From Boletus sp. NGJ (lineage: Eukaryota; Basidiomycota; Agaricomycetes; Boletales; Boletaceae), in the NCBI GenBank assembly GCA_019096195.1, contig JAGTXK010000058.1, positions 1 to 40,984 on the forward strand: a stretch of 40,984 bases of DNA, written 5' to 3'. The translations under genes and the position numbers were made by a program. The notes beneath the pieces were generated by a model. It was not told the DNA's origin. It made no database searches and saw only the letters and a program-made list of their open reading frames with translations. Below are positions 17,751 to 28,306 of the stretch, piece by piece; positions within the stretch are counted from its first letter, which is position 1, and every line of letters starts with the position of its first letter.

Positions 17751-18735
17751 ATGAAATCCATTTCCATCTCTCAAAGAAACAATATCATCTCTCTCACCTC
17801 TCATGGGCTTTCCTCTAGGAAAATCTCTGCCCAAACTGGCCTAGGGAAGTCTACAGTATGCCAAGTGCTTCAGGAACTCCAGCCAGAGAAGACTAGGCTT
17901 CTTGATGGCTGTCCTTCCAAGCTTACCTCTACCAACAAAAGAGCTATTGTCCAGCAAATTATTATTAGCAAGGCCAGGAATGCTGTTCATGCTGCCCAAT
18001 ACATCAATACCATTATTGATACCCCTTTCTATCCTCAGACTGTTAGAAATACTCTCAAGGAAGCCTCCTTAAAGGCTGTGGTAAAGAAGAAAAAGCCACT
18101 GCTTTCTAGTGGTCACAAGAAAAGAAGATTAGCCTTTGCTCTCAAGTACCAGCATTGGACTGTGAAGGACTGGAAGAGAGTTATATAATCAGATGAGACC
18201 AAGATAAATAGGATTGGGTCAGATGGGCAAGAGTATGTGTGGAAAAAGAAAGGAGAGGGGCTAATTGCTAGAGAGATCCAAGGCACAGTCAAGTTTAGAG
18301 GAGGTTCACTGCTGGTATGGGGCTGCATAGGGTGGAATGGAGTGGGGATTTTGAGTGAGGTGGAGGGGAGAATGGATGCTAAACCAAAGCATGGAGGAAT
18401 CTGGAATTCCAGAAGATGACATTATCTTTCAACAAGATAATGATCCCAAGCATACCTCTAAAAGAGCCCAAAGATGGTTTGAAGAGCAAGGAATCAAGCT
18501 TCTGGACTGGCCTGCACAATCTCCAGACCTTAATCCCATTGAACATACTTGGAATCACCTCAAGATATGCCTCTCAGGTTATGAAAATGCTCCTACAGAT
18601 ATTCATCAATTGTGGGAAAGAGTAGTGGAGCAGTGGGGAAAGATTGATGAGGAACAGTGTCAGAAATGGATAGAAAGTATGCCTAGAAGGATTGAAGCAG
18701 TTATCAAGGCCAAAGGAGCTCATACCAAGTACTAG
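17751..18735 (+). pseudogene. Tc1/mariner transposase (DD34E), broken
   Basis: The ATG at 17751 opens a frame with an N-terminal helix-turn-helix (SHGLSSRKISAQTGLGKST) that would bind the terminal repeats, then a basic linker and the DDE catalytic core: SDETKI, then IIFQQDNDPKHTS, then SPDLNPIEHTWN. The second D and the E are 34 residues apart, the Tc1 signature. It has a TAA where the core normally has Trp before SDETKI (18186-18188), and a frameshift with loss of about ten codons near 18385. The 5' terminal repeat is missing because the GypB LTR stub ends 4 bp before the ATG. Its 3' end lies somewhere between 18736 and about 18820. Confidence 0.88.
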
Positions 18736-18829
18736 ATACCTAGGTACTCATGTCTTACATACAATAAGTATACACAAGTGACTACACAAGTGAAAACTTA
18801 TGCCTTTGTAAGAATTTCCACCCAATGGA

Positions 18830-19700
18830 ATTCCTCCACAATAGAAGCTGTATGGAGGTTTTTGTTGAGTCATTCTATATTGTAGAATTATGCAGCTAGG
18901 CCAATAACCAGACTCTAGGATGAGGGCATAGCTGATTTAAGGCATTTGAGTGCCTTGGGACCCCTGGGTGATGCTCCTGGCAAATGGTAACCATTGATAA
19001 TCTTAACTACTCCCTCTTTACCTCCCTCCACCACAGCATCTTCCTAGTCAAAAAGGCAGGATCCATGTCATCCTCACCACTTTCATCAGAACTCATGTCT
19101 TCCACACCCAGTGAGGTAACAACATTGTGTAGGAAGGTCCAAACCTCTGCATCCTCTTGTTCTCCTTGTTCTATCTTCAGCTGAAATGCCTTCTTGGCGA
19201 CTTGCACACAACACTTGTATTTCTGCACTTCTGTTAGTATAAGACAGTAGATCAGTGGTGTCTACTCACTGATATCCTGCATGCGTCTCTCCTAGCCTTC
19301 TGCAAACTCACTTCCTTCACTTTAACTAGCCTATCCAACACCTGCTCCCCTGTTTCAGTAACTTTTGTCAGGGAGGAGACATGGCTTGGACTTGGATACT
19401 AAGGAGTGAATGTGATTGAATTTCTGTGAAATGGCTTCTGTCCAATATTTGTTAGACTTCTGAGCAGTCATCCACTATTCTTCCTTCTGCAATTCAGCTA
19501 GTTTCTGTAAAAGGAAATGGAGAACGACCTGATTCCATTCTGATGATGATGGACAATCAAAATCCCACTGAAGGTCAAAAGGATCCAGGCCATTGGAACC
19601 CATCTTGGTGAACAAGCACAACTGATCTGGAGTTGGTGACAGTGCAAGCAGAAAATCCTCATCCTTTGAGACATCAAAAACTATATTGAACAAATGATGT
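18830..19700 (-). pseudogene. Uncharacterised fungal protein with MSSDES motif, broken
   Basis: In sense it begins near 19693 with an acidic segment (DPFDLQWDFDCPSSSEWN) and continues AISQKFNHIHSLVSKSKP. A putative intron of about 48 bp (GTGAGTAGAC..CTAACAG, about 19223-19270) precedes a region with EDAEVWTFLHNVVTSLG, EDMSSDESGEDD and a WW. The remnant GYHLPGASPRG and the words GLAA, FYNIE, LNKNL follow in shifted frames down to about 18840. I recall the order MSSDES, then a Trp/Arg segment, then GLP..FY..EWL from an unnamed family common in mushroom genomes. Several stops and shifts show it is dead. Function unknown. Confidence 0.55.
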
Positions 19701-19821
19701 ATATGCTCCTGTCAGTAATAAGAGGACAGTGAGATGGTGTTGTGTGCTAGGACAGGTGATATGAACCAAATTCAAATTCTTTTCCTTGTTCAAAGAGATT
19801 TTGAGTTTCTATCATATCCCG

Positions 19822-20190
19822 TGTAATTCGACAAGTCCAACTCTGGCACTCTGTCCATAACTCCGGCGCGTTCTCCCTCAGAGTACGTCCTCATACCCTT
19901 GGACTTGTAACACCCTCACTATAGTATTCATACTTCTCCTTTCATACATAACCTATGCTTCTTCATCCGTCCTAGTCCCGCCTTATAGTTGTCTCCGACC
20001 CAGTGTCTGTCTCACTTAGGAGCACTGCTCTGGCGAGGTCCCATCTCCGTCCTGTTACTCATTACACCTTACGAACTCTGTTACTAATACCTTCATTCCG
20101 ATTGTATATAAACCCTCTGTACTACTCCTGTAAAGTCAGTTCAAATATCAACTCTGAACACTCCTCCTGTCTCCCGTCCAAGTCTTGACA
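19822..20190 (+). repeat. Probable LTR remnant of another retrotransposon
   Basis: The segment starts TGTAATTCGACAAGTCC and ends CAAGTCTTGACA, giving TGT..ACA ends. It contains a TATA box (TATATAAA, 20105-20112) and lies 65 bp upstream of a short Gag-like start at 20256. Base composition is pyrimidine-rich, unlike the AT-rich surroundings. No second LTR is seen, so borders are inferred from end motifs only. Confidence 0.45.
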
Positions 20191-20255
20191 ACTCACTCTG
20201 ACCCTCTGCTCAACTTGACGTTTGACTACGTCGAGTCCAAGCCTCTGATCCTCCT

Positions 20256-20336
20256 ATGTCTTCGAAATCCGGGACATCGGACTTGAGCAAGGGCGCACCA
20301 CATAAGGTGAAGCCAAGTCCCAACACCCTCAAGTAA
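20256..20336 (+). pseudogene. Possible gag start downstream of the LTR remnant, truncated
   Basis: The ATG at 20256 opens a 26-codon frame (MSSKSGTSDLSKGAPHKVKP and six more residues) closed by TAA. Its place just behind an LTR-like sequence and its S/K/P-rich content suggest the first codons of a retrotransposon gag cut by deletion. Too short for a firm call. Confidence 0.3.
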
Positions 20337-20547
20337 CTCTGGTCCTTCAGAGTTTCATCGGAGTTGTCTGTTCTTAACAGTTGTGTAGACTACTTACATA
20401 GCTGATGCTGAAGTGATTGCATTTTCTATAATGACATCTCCTGGGTTTTGAGCTGCTACAGGCCAGTGAGCAAGGGTGCCAGTCAAGATTGGAGTGGCAT
20501 ACCAATAATTGCTTGTGGCAATGAGACTTCAGGGTGTAGAAAGACTT

Positions 20548-21216
20548 CTAAATCAAACAGGAATAGTCAACTTCCTGCATGTGAACTTTGCTGCAGGTTG
20601 ACCCATCTTGAGATATCAGGGGTACTTTCATACCTGTGGTATCCAAATTGGACACAAACACTTCATCAAATGAGCATAAGATACTGGCTATGATCGGTGG
20701 GAAGTCAACAGGAATTGTGCTGAATGGATCGAGAATAAGCTTACTATTACCAAGTTCACCAGTTGGGGACTGGAGGTTGTTCATCAATGGAGCCATCTCT
20801 TTGTCAGGAGTGGGACCCTCAGAGGGGCTAGCCATTCCTGCCTTGGAAACAGTGGGAGGGTCCTTGGTAAAGACAAGGGTGGCATAGGTGCTAGACATCT
20901 CTGCTTCAGGAACAATGGTGGGGCCACAGAGAACACACAGCATGAGGGTTGTGCAGTGAGTACCAGACATCCCTGCCTTGGGAACAGCACTGGGTCCCTT
21001 GAAGGAGTGGGGGGACATAACCATGATGATAGGGGAGCTCCACATTTCAGCCTCTGGAACAGCGCCAGGCATAAAGGGACTGGGGGAGTTGAAGGTGCTA
21101 GACTTTATAGGAACTAAAGGAAATTCACTAGGATCAGTGCCACTTGTTCCAGAGGAACAAAAAATCATTGAGAAAAGTGTCATGGTTGAACCTATGGGGG
21201 AGTCTCGCCTCTTCAA
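20548..21216 (-). CDS. Hypothetical 222-residue protein with VPEAEM-type repeats
   Basis: An unbroken frame in a region otherwise full of pseudogenes. Residues about 50-135 hold four imperfect units of 21-25 residues that start with a P..V-P/S-E/K-A-E/G-M core (AVPEAEM, AVPKAGM, IVPEAEM, TVSKAGM), each followed by S/T-rich and hydrophobic residues. The C-terminal half has PIIASILCSFDEVFVSN. No signal peptide, TM segment or known domain is clear. The first codons read MKRRDSPIGSTM. It could be a real repeat protein or a coding relic of a mobile element. Confidence 0.35.
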   Translation of the reverse strand: MKRRDSPIGSTMTLFSMIFCSSGTSGTDPSEFPLVPIKSSTFNSPSPFMPGAVPEAEMWSSPIIMVMSPHSFKGPSAVPKAGMSGTHCTTLMLCVLCGPTIVPEAEMSSTYATLVFTKDPPTVSKAGMASPSEGPTPDKEMAPLMNNLQSPTGELGNSKLILDPFSTIPVDFPPIIASILCSFDEVFVSNLDTTGMKVPLISQDGSTCSKVHMQEVDYSCLI

Positions 21217-21229
21217 GAAATATGCCTAA

Positions 21230-21530
21230 GGGGGCACAATGTCTTTAACTTATTTGAAATAGATTGATCAGAAACATAAAGATATACCTGAAACACAAGG
21301 ATGACAATAATCATGGGCAGAGTACTTTTAACAACTTGTAAGCAAGACAATTATTGGAAATGTAAGATCCATACCACCCAATATGATAGCAAATGTATTC
21401 ACCATGGTAATGGATGATCACATGGGTGTGATGACAACAAAAATATATTAATCATTCCCATGAAGTTCTAATGGTTGGTCAACATGCTGAAACAATCACT
21501 GATTATACCACCTACTTATTAGCACCCCTA
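21230..21530. other. AT-rich spacer, no gene seen
   Basis: Between the 222-residue ORF and the C-rich island lies AT-rich sequence with short broken frames only. No domain, repeat match within the window or RNA structure stands out. Confidence 0.4.
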
Positions 21531-21534
21531 CCTA

Positions 21535-22450
21535 CACTTTCGTACCACCCGCAGACGATACACTCGCCTACCCTCACCCAACCTCCATCCTAGCCTTACT
21601 CCGCATACACCTAGAGTAGTCACTCATCGTATCCTCCCTCCATACAATACACCACACACCACACACACCCTACGTACGCTTTCACTAGCAGTACCCTAGT
21701 CGTACCTGTTACACTACGACACCAAGCAGCCTCACGGCTAAACCCCGGCTTCATCGCCACAAGCAAGGCCCGCATGCCTCTAAACTATGCCTCCCCCTGT
21801 GGACCTACCTGATGCAGCGCTCGGTAGCCACATCACGTGACATAACGCCGTACGATGACAATAACCCCTTTGTCACGTATACGCTCGTTACACGCACGTC
21901 ACCGTAGACGTACCTGAGCAGAGCTGGTACACTACACAAGTACTAATCAGGAGCCGCCTCCAGATCCCCGATCCCCTGCTCGACCCCGATCCCCGCCACA
22001 CTAGATCATCCCTCGCCCGCCAAGTACTAATCAAGCCCACGCTAGATTAACCCAAGTACTGATCAGGCGAACGTCAGATCACAACCCTTAGACATAGACA
22101 AGACCCGATCTATCACCCGATACGATCTCGTCTCGATACCAGATCCAACGATCACCCCTATGCGATGCCTCACGCATCACTCTTTCATTTCCCTTCTCGC
22201 TTCCATTCCTATCTATTAGTTCCCCTTTAGACATATCACACGTAGCCACGCCTAGAGCGCTCTGGACTACATTTCACTTACATGCGCATACCACACGCAT
22301 CTCATTCCATCGCTTCCTCCTTTTCGCCATTGGACACTAACATTTCCTTCGTTCCTGTGATGTCATACCCAGTACCCTACGACGTCATAGCATAGCACGG
22401 TCCATGCACCACTATCGGTAGTATATAAGTAGCCGGTAGAGTACCATGTT
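21535..22450 (+). repeat. C-rich, LTR-like island with short internal repeats
   Basis: The plus strand is strongly C-rich and G-poor for about 900 bp, with sharp composition borders against AT-rich flanks. It holds three copies of CAAGTACT(A/G)ATCA (21937, 22021, 22053) and a late TATA word (GTATATAAGTAG near 22420) about 30 bp before the composition changes, resembling an LTR U3 followed by a start site. No open frame of note is present. It could be a solo LTR or the promoter part of another retroelement; no partner copy in the window confirms it. Confidence 0.35.
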
Positions 22451-22692
22451 TTCGCCTAGTCTTGAAATTGCCTTTCTCTCTGTCGCATATTGCTTTGGTT
22501 AGCAATGCTTCAGATATTGGGTTTAGGTTTCTTTCTTTCGTCCATTGCAAGTTCCTTTCACATGCATAACAAACATCAAACATAAGTGTGCACCATTTGC
22601 AACAACAAGTCTTTTTTTTACTGCTGCTAGCATCTGTGATTTTCATTGCTGTCCTGTAAATTTATTAGGCTCATTCTGAGGCAAAGTTAATA

Positions 22693-22980
22693 AGTTACTA
22701 CTGCTACACATCTAGGGTCTACAAAATTGCTGAGTGGGAGTACTACATAGCAGTTGCAGATGAAGAAGGAAAAGTCTTACCTAATACAGTCATCAAATTG
22801 TTATTGTGAATTGAACTCAGTCTGGGCAATGCTGCAGCACATCACATGAAGTACAACTCAGTTCACTGTATGAACCTGGTGATTTCTCATGGGTATCCTT
22901 TTCTACCTTTACATTGTTGCATGCACAATTGTAGTAATCACTCACCATGTACCTATCTAAGGTCTATTATTGAGCAGTAA
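22693..22980 (+). repeat. Repeat R, copy 1 (plus)
   Basis: The core starts GTCTACAAAATTGCTGAGTG and runs through GATGAAGAAGGAAAAGTC and ATTGTGAATTGAACTCAGTC to CACTCACCATGTACCTATC. It matches 31800-32070 on the minus strand closely, and the cores of the long inverted repeats (27590-27850 plus, 37970-38230 minus) more distantly. The first part can be read as a peptide YKIAEWEYYIAVADEEGKVL followed by LPNTV-type residues, suggesting an exon or transposon fragment. Family unknown. Confidence 0.75.
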
Positions 22981-23427
22981 TTGTTGATAGGCTGATCCGC
23001 AGGTTATTAAATACTGAATATTGATAATTCATACTCCATCTCCGATGGATGTCATACATGGTCGGTAATTGTATCAGCCATCTTATTGATCTGGATAGAA
23101 GTCGTAGAGCTGGTAAGGCCATCCCTTTAGTATCTGTAGGTTGTTGTTATTGTAATCCCAAATGGTAACATGGAGACTGATTATCTACTACAGACATGTC
23201 AGGCTTTGTACAACATGGAGAGGGAACCAAAATCATCCAAGTAGGAAAACAAACAATTCAGCAGGTTGTTTTCTATACATAGTGCATAAACTATTGTAGA
23301 CCCATCACAATGCTTTCTTGTGTCCTTTGCTAATCCTAGTGTAGATATTTCATAAGTAACTTAAAGTGTTGTAATAATGAATCCCCACCTTTGTCATAGA
23401 CAACACAATGATGTGACTAGAAGAAAA
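22981..23427. other. AT-rich spacer, no gene seen
   Basis: This lies between repeat R1 and the end of the CACTA transposase relic. Frames are short and unrelated to neighbours. It may hold the 3' end of the CACTA element, but no terminal CACT(A/G) repeat could be matched to the other side by eye. Confidence 0.4.
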
Positions 23428-26400
23428 CTACCAGCGAACAAAGTGAGACACCACATTGATTGGGTCAACCAACTCCATCTTGGCCTCTAGGTCTTTGGAA
23501 TAGAGATATGCTGGGAAATAGGGATAGTGATGGAAAGGGTCTATAGTACCTGTATTTGCAGGCAAGTGATGGCAAATGGCAAATCATGTCTTGTCTCCTT
23601 CTTCAAATATATACTCAATACATCCAGGAACCAGAGTGCCACCACCCAAGGGAAAAAACATCACCAAACTGTTCCTGACGTGGGTACTGTGTCAACTGAA
23701 GAACACACCTCCACACTGATAATAGGCATGGAACATAGCATGCTTCTGAGATATGAGAGGGGCCAAATCGTTGGGTACAGGCTGCCAAGGTTTCATGGCA
23801 CTGTTCTTCAACTGTGTGGTGGTAGTGTCAATGTGGTTTGAATTGATGTGTTTGTCAAGTAACTGTTTGCACTCTGTGATAGCTGGTGGGCAATTTGGGC
23901 GTGATAACTATTGACGAAATCTAGCACCCTGAATGAAAGATTGAAGTAGCATTTCCTTAAGTTCACCTAAAGGATCATTAGCAGGCTGAGTTGGTGGTGT
24001 TATATCACTTACCAAATTTATGGTTAGTTGGAAGTCACTATAATTGACCAATGAGACACTTGAAGGGGAAACACCACCAAAAACGGACTGGGCCAAAAAG
24101 TTTGAGATAGTGATATACATGACAAGCCATGTGTCCATTAGGTTGCACTGATGCATCTGGTAGAGTGAGTTTCAGGTCTGCAAGCCATTTTGTAATGCAA
24201 GTTTGATAGCCTCTCATACATAACTCTATCATGACTCAATAGCAAGTGATCTGGATGGCAGATATGAGGAGCATTGCATGGTCTAGGACTTGTCACAGAT
24301 CATCTGCGACTTCCTTTGCTGAATGGATTGACTCCTTGCCCCATAAGCTGACCAGTGTGAGAGATAAAAAAACAGTTGACATTGTTCGCCATTCATCAGC
24401 CTTCAAAATGCCTGCCCTCACCTCCCAAAAATTGCAGGGAACAGACCTCAACCAAGAAGGTGTGTTGGCCTCCTTAATAACTTGCTGGATATGTTGCATC
24501 ACCATTGGCATAGAAGTTAGAGCTCATGGAGAAGACACCATTGGTTGGCTTTCTCTCTGTACAGTGTGAGCCAGATATGAAAAAAAAGGAACAAACTACC
24601 CATTTATGAAGTACTCTTGCCCAATGCCCTTTATACATGTGCCCCACACAGGCCAGGGGAGATATATTAAGCCCTTCAGCAATGAATTTCAAAGAGGAGT
24701 AACTCTTGGACTCGAGTTTGCGCTCCAGGTCTTTGAGATGCTTAGTACATAGTTCTTTATTTGAAGAATCCTGCACCACACAAACGAGCAGCAACTGTAT
24801 CTTCTTCACATCATCGATATCCTTTGTTTTTAGATGCTGTGCATTTGTTGATGTGTCAGGTGAATGGGTTTATTTGGGCTTTGGCAGTGGTTGCCATCAT
24901 AAGTCCAAGGTATTGACAGAAATAGCTCTGCGCTAGTTCTTCAAGTAGGCAGTGCATGGAATCAACCACAAGTTGTCAGGCTGGGTCCCAATAGGGAAGA
25001 TGCCAGAGGGGTGACCACCAGACCCCATGTTGGATGAACAGTTTATGGCACTTTGCAGAGGAGATAGCATTCTTGTATGCCTCAGCATGGCAATGTAGAA
25101 CAGATTTATTATGAAAGTTCCAATCTGGAGAATCCATATCTATTCTGCCAAGAGTGGAGATGTGATGACAATGACACATGCTGCAGTAGAAATGACTAGT
25201 AACAGAGGCCAATTGCGATGCTTTCCATGCTGCTGGGAGGTCACAGACTACACATGCTATGGCTGAGCAGGTAATGCAGTGAAGACCTGGAGACATGTGA
25301 GTGAATCAAATACCCTTCACCCAGCTATCCACCATATCATCAATCAAGGGGTTAAGAAAAAAATTAACTTGATCTCCAGAAGGCTCATGAGGACCAGGTA
25401 TAATGTCAGCAAGATACATGTTCTCTGGCTTGTAACAAATGTCCAAGGGTAAATTCAGGCAAGCACAGGAGATAATGCCACATGAGGTAGTGGTGTTCTG
25501 CTGATGATTTCCTTCAATATTGAAGAAGTCCATGTTCATTGAAAACAAAAAATGACCTTCATCACCTTGATCAACAAACAATTTCTGTCCACAAGGTTTC
25601 ATAAATGTCCATATAAATTCAGCATCCCACATGTTCTTTGTGGTGGTGGGCCTAGGAAGTTGGATATCCTACACCAGGATTGCATTGCTTGTCCATGACA
25701 GCCTCCAGCTCTGGTCTGGCCAGCAGGACAGACAAGTAGTTGTGAAAATGATGGTATACAAAAGTCTTGATGGGTTTTTCACAACCTTTGTCCAGATCGC
25801 AAACCAAGTTGATATGGAAAGGACCACCTTCTGGAAGGGGCATGTTGATACAGCAGGGTGGGTAAGTAGAGTGGGAGTTAGTTGTATTGACTGGCTTGTA
25901 GGTGCAATTACATTGGGGGCACATGGCATAAGTGGTGGTGCACTCCCCGATGTTGAATTTGGACAGAGCAGATCTCGTCGTCTTTGGGACCTGTTGCAAT
26001 ATATGAGTGTGAGTAGCATCTGCTTTCAAACCCAGTAGCTTGAAGGACAAGTCAAGCACAAGCAACAGGACACTGAGGAAGAAGTCTCCACACACTCAAC
26101 TAACACTGAATAATATCACACTAACAATGCTAAGGAAGAGGAAGACCTGAACCACCTCATCGCAGCTATTGATACTTCGATTGAAATGATGTGCTAGCAA
26201 AAGGTTGAGTGCAAACAGTGATGACTGCAAGAAATCACTTACATGTATCATATTTGACCAGACTGTTGGCGGGTAATTGGCTTGGTTTCTTGTTATCCAA
26301 ATGGAAGGACAATGAATTGCACAGCTGCACTAGCTGCTCCTTGCATGTCAACACTGAAGAGGATTGTTATGTTATGTTCTTTAGAGCCATCTGTACTGTA
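23428..26400 (-). pseudogene. tnp2: CACTA-type transposase (Tnp2 / Transposase_21), degenerate
   Basis: In sense, fragments in several frames follow the order of fungal Tnp2 proteins. First comes an N-terminal helix near 26300; then a Cys-pair region (AMCPQCNCTYKP, CCINMPLPEGG) and PIKTFVYHHFHNYLSVLLAR; then DEGHFLFSMNMDFFNIEGN; then LNLPLDICYKPENMYLADI with IPGPHEPS. Next come the zinc region CVVCDLPAAWKASQLASV and HFYCSMCHCHH with LPYWDPA; then EWRTMSTVFLSLTLVSLWG; then PNGHMACHVYHYLKLFGPVR; and finally VDPINVVSHFVRW with stop at 23428. Tnp2 excises and reinserts CACTA elements. Many stops and shifts show it is dead. Terminal repeats were not found. Confidence 0.82.
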
Positions 26401-27085
26401 GAGACCTCTGAACAAAGGTGTACAAATAAACCGAAGGACAGGGACACAATAGACTGTCGACTAATATACTGGAGGCAAGCTCCAATTCAATCCAACCTTT
26501 GATGCACAATAACAGTGTGATGATCTTGAGACTGTCGGGGGGAGCTGTGGAACATAATTAAGCTGCAAGTTAGTAGATCAAAAGGATTCACACACCTGTT
26601 CAGGCTAATGGAGGTCATATGATTCAATGGCTGTGGCACAAGAGGTGAGTCTGTGAGATCCAATGATTGGCTAAAATCATATTCATTACAATCCTATGAA
26701 AATAGGCTTACCTGTCTCCCAAGGAGATTTGACATATGGCATTGGCTAGCTCGCTGATGTCAGGTGGTGGAATACATTTCCTGTTATCTCTGCGCTCAGC
26801 TTGAAATTCCTGTCATGAGGACCACAACTTGCTAGGTTGCAAGTTAATGTCTGGACTGCTGTTATTCAGAGTCATAGTAAAAACAGTGGTGAAGAGACTT
26901 TCCATCTCATCCTGAGTCATTTGGTTTCAGATACCAATCAATAAGTCAAAATGCAAACTTACCATAGAGGTTGAATGCTCTGAACTACTGCTCATGGAAG
27001 CCACTCTATCAATGGACCAAGAGCCAAGCAGGTGGGCATGTCTAGAGTGCTCAGGTTGTGGTTGGCCTGCAGGATTGCAAGCATG
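26401..27085. other. Spacer upstream of the CACTA transposase, no firm gene
   Basis: The stretch may hold the promoter and 5' exon of the CACTA element. A minus-strand frame at 26927-27151 (His/Ser-rich) is open but shows no domain. No splice-linked continuation into the transposase is convincing. Confidence 0.35.
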
Positions 27086-28120
27086 TCCATCACTATCTAG
27101 ATCGCAGCGCCTTAGGTAGAAGTAATGATAATGGTGATTATGGCTGGGCATTGTCTAGTACAATGATTAGACACCTTCAACTATATTTAAAAATGAGTTG
27201 AGCCTACATCCAAGGGCAGAGAGATCCCATACATTCCTGAGTAGGTAGTGACATACAGGTAAGCCCTTGAACCCATTTGAGGTAGAAAACTATGGAAAAC
27301 AAGAGGTGGGACATATCTAAACAATAACCTGGTGACAATGATGACAATACCAGCATCTACCCACCACTACCAATTGTTAGATATGGTAGTATTGAAAATG
27401 TAAGCCACATACTCTAACAACCTTGAACTTTCATTAGAGGGAATAATAACAGAAAACATAAAGTTTATACTTGGAAGACAATGAGTATATGATAATGAGT
27501 ATAATAAGTTCATTAATCATTTACATCACAACATTTGTAATCTTGCTGCATTCACAATTTGGAAGGAAACTTGTGAGTCTCGCTACCTACCACTATATCT
27601 ACAGATTACATTGTGAAGTGGAGTACATGGTAATTGTGGATGAAGAAGAAAAAGTCTTACCTAATACAATGGTTGGACTGTTATTGTGAATTGAACTCAG
27701 TCCAGGCGATGCCAGCATGGCACAGTCATGTGAGGTGTAACTCGGTTCACTTTATCAACCTGGTGATTTCTCACAACTGCTCTTTTCTGCATGTTCCCAT
27801 CATCCCCCACATTGTAATGTACCCTCTCAAATTGAGCATGAAGTAGTATCCTAATTGTCAATCACAAAAGTGTTTATCTTTTCATTGTACATGTACTCCT
27901 CTTTACATCATCGCCCACATTACTTCATCTACCTTTTTATGTCTGAAGAATAAGTAGTATCTTGACAGATAGATCACACAAGCTAATTAGTCTAATAGGA
28001 CAAAGATCTTGCCCGCCCACATCATTTCAATGTATCCTATTAAATTTGAAGAATAAGTTTCTTCATGGATTTATCACACAAGCTACAACACAAAAAAATG
28101 ACTCTTTTGTTAGAAGATCT
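27086..28120 (+). repeat. Long inverted repeat, left arm (pairs with 37757-38737)
   Basis: From about 27125 to 28040 the sequence is almost identical to the reverse complement of 37783-38700. The outer 40 bp (27086-27125) align only loosely. At the inner side this arm has about 60 extra bases (28041-28100), after which both arms share CTCTTTTGTTAG. It contains a repeat R core at about 27590-27850. Small frames (27471-27689, 27634-27846) appear in both arms but look incidental. Confidence 0.92.
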
Positions 28121-28306
28121 CTTTTCTCTACTGAGGTATTTATGCAGTTCTTCATATCCTGACCTCATCAATGGGAAATCTACTCAGTTGCCCCTTCTAT
28201 TTTCCACAACTTGTCACAATAAGCAATGTGTATTTGCCCTCCATAATTACAATCTGAAGCATTTTAGCAGACTCTAGCTTGTGTAATGGCATTGTTGTGC
28301 TACTCC

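Noticed and set aside
18851-18877. Possible 3' terminal repeat of the Tc1 element (GGTTTTTGTTGAGTCATTC resembles the end at 91-112)
   Set aside because: The same bases read on the minus strand as LNKNL and FYNIE of the MSSDES-family relic, so the likeness is probably chance.
25631-26038. Plus-strand 135-codon frame
   Set aside because: Antisense to the Cys-pair N-terminal region of the Tnp2 transposase, which is clearly recognised on the minus strand.
27471-27846. Two small frames repeated at 37977-38352 on the other strand
   Set aside because: They recur only because they lie in the long inverted repeat; no domain and no match in copies R1/R3 over their full length.
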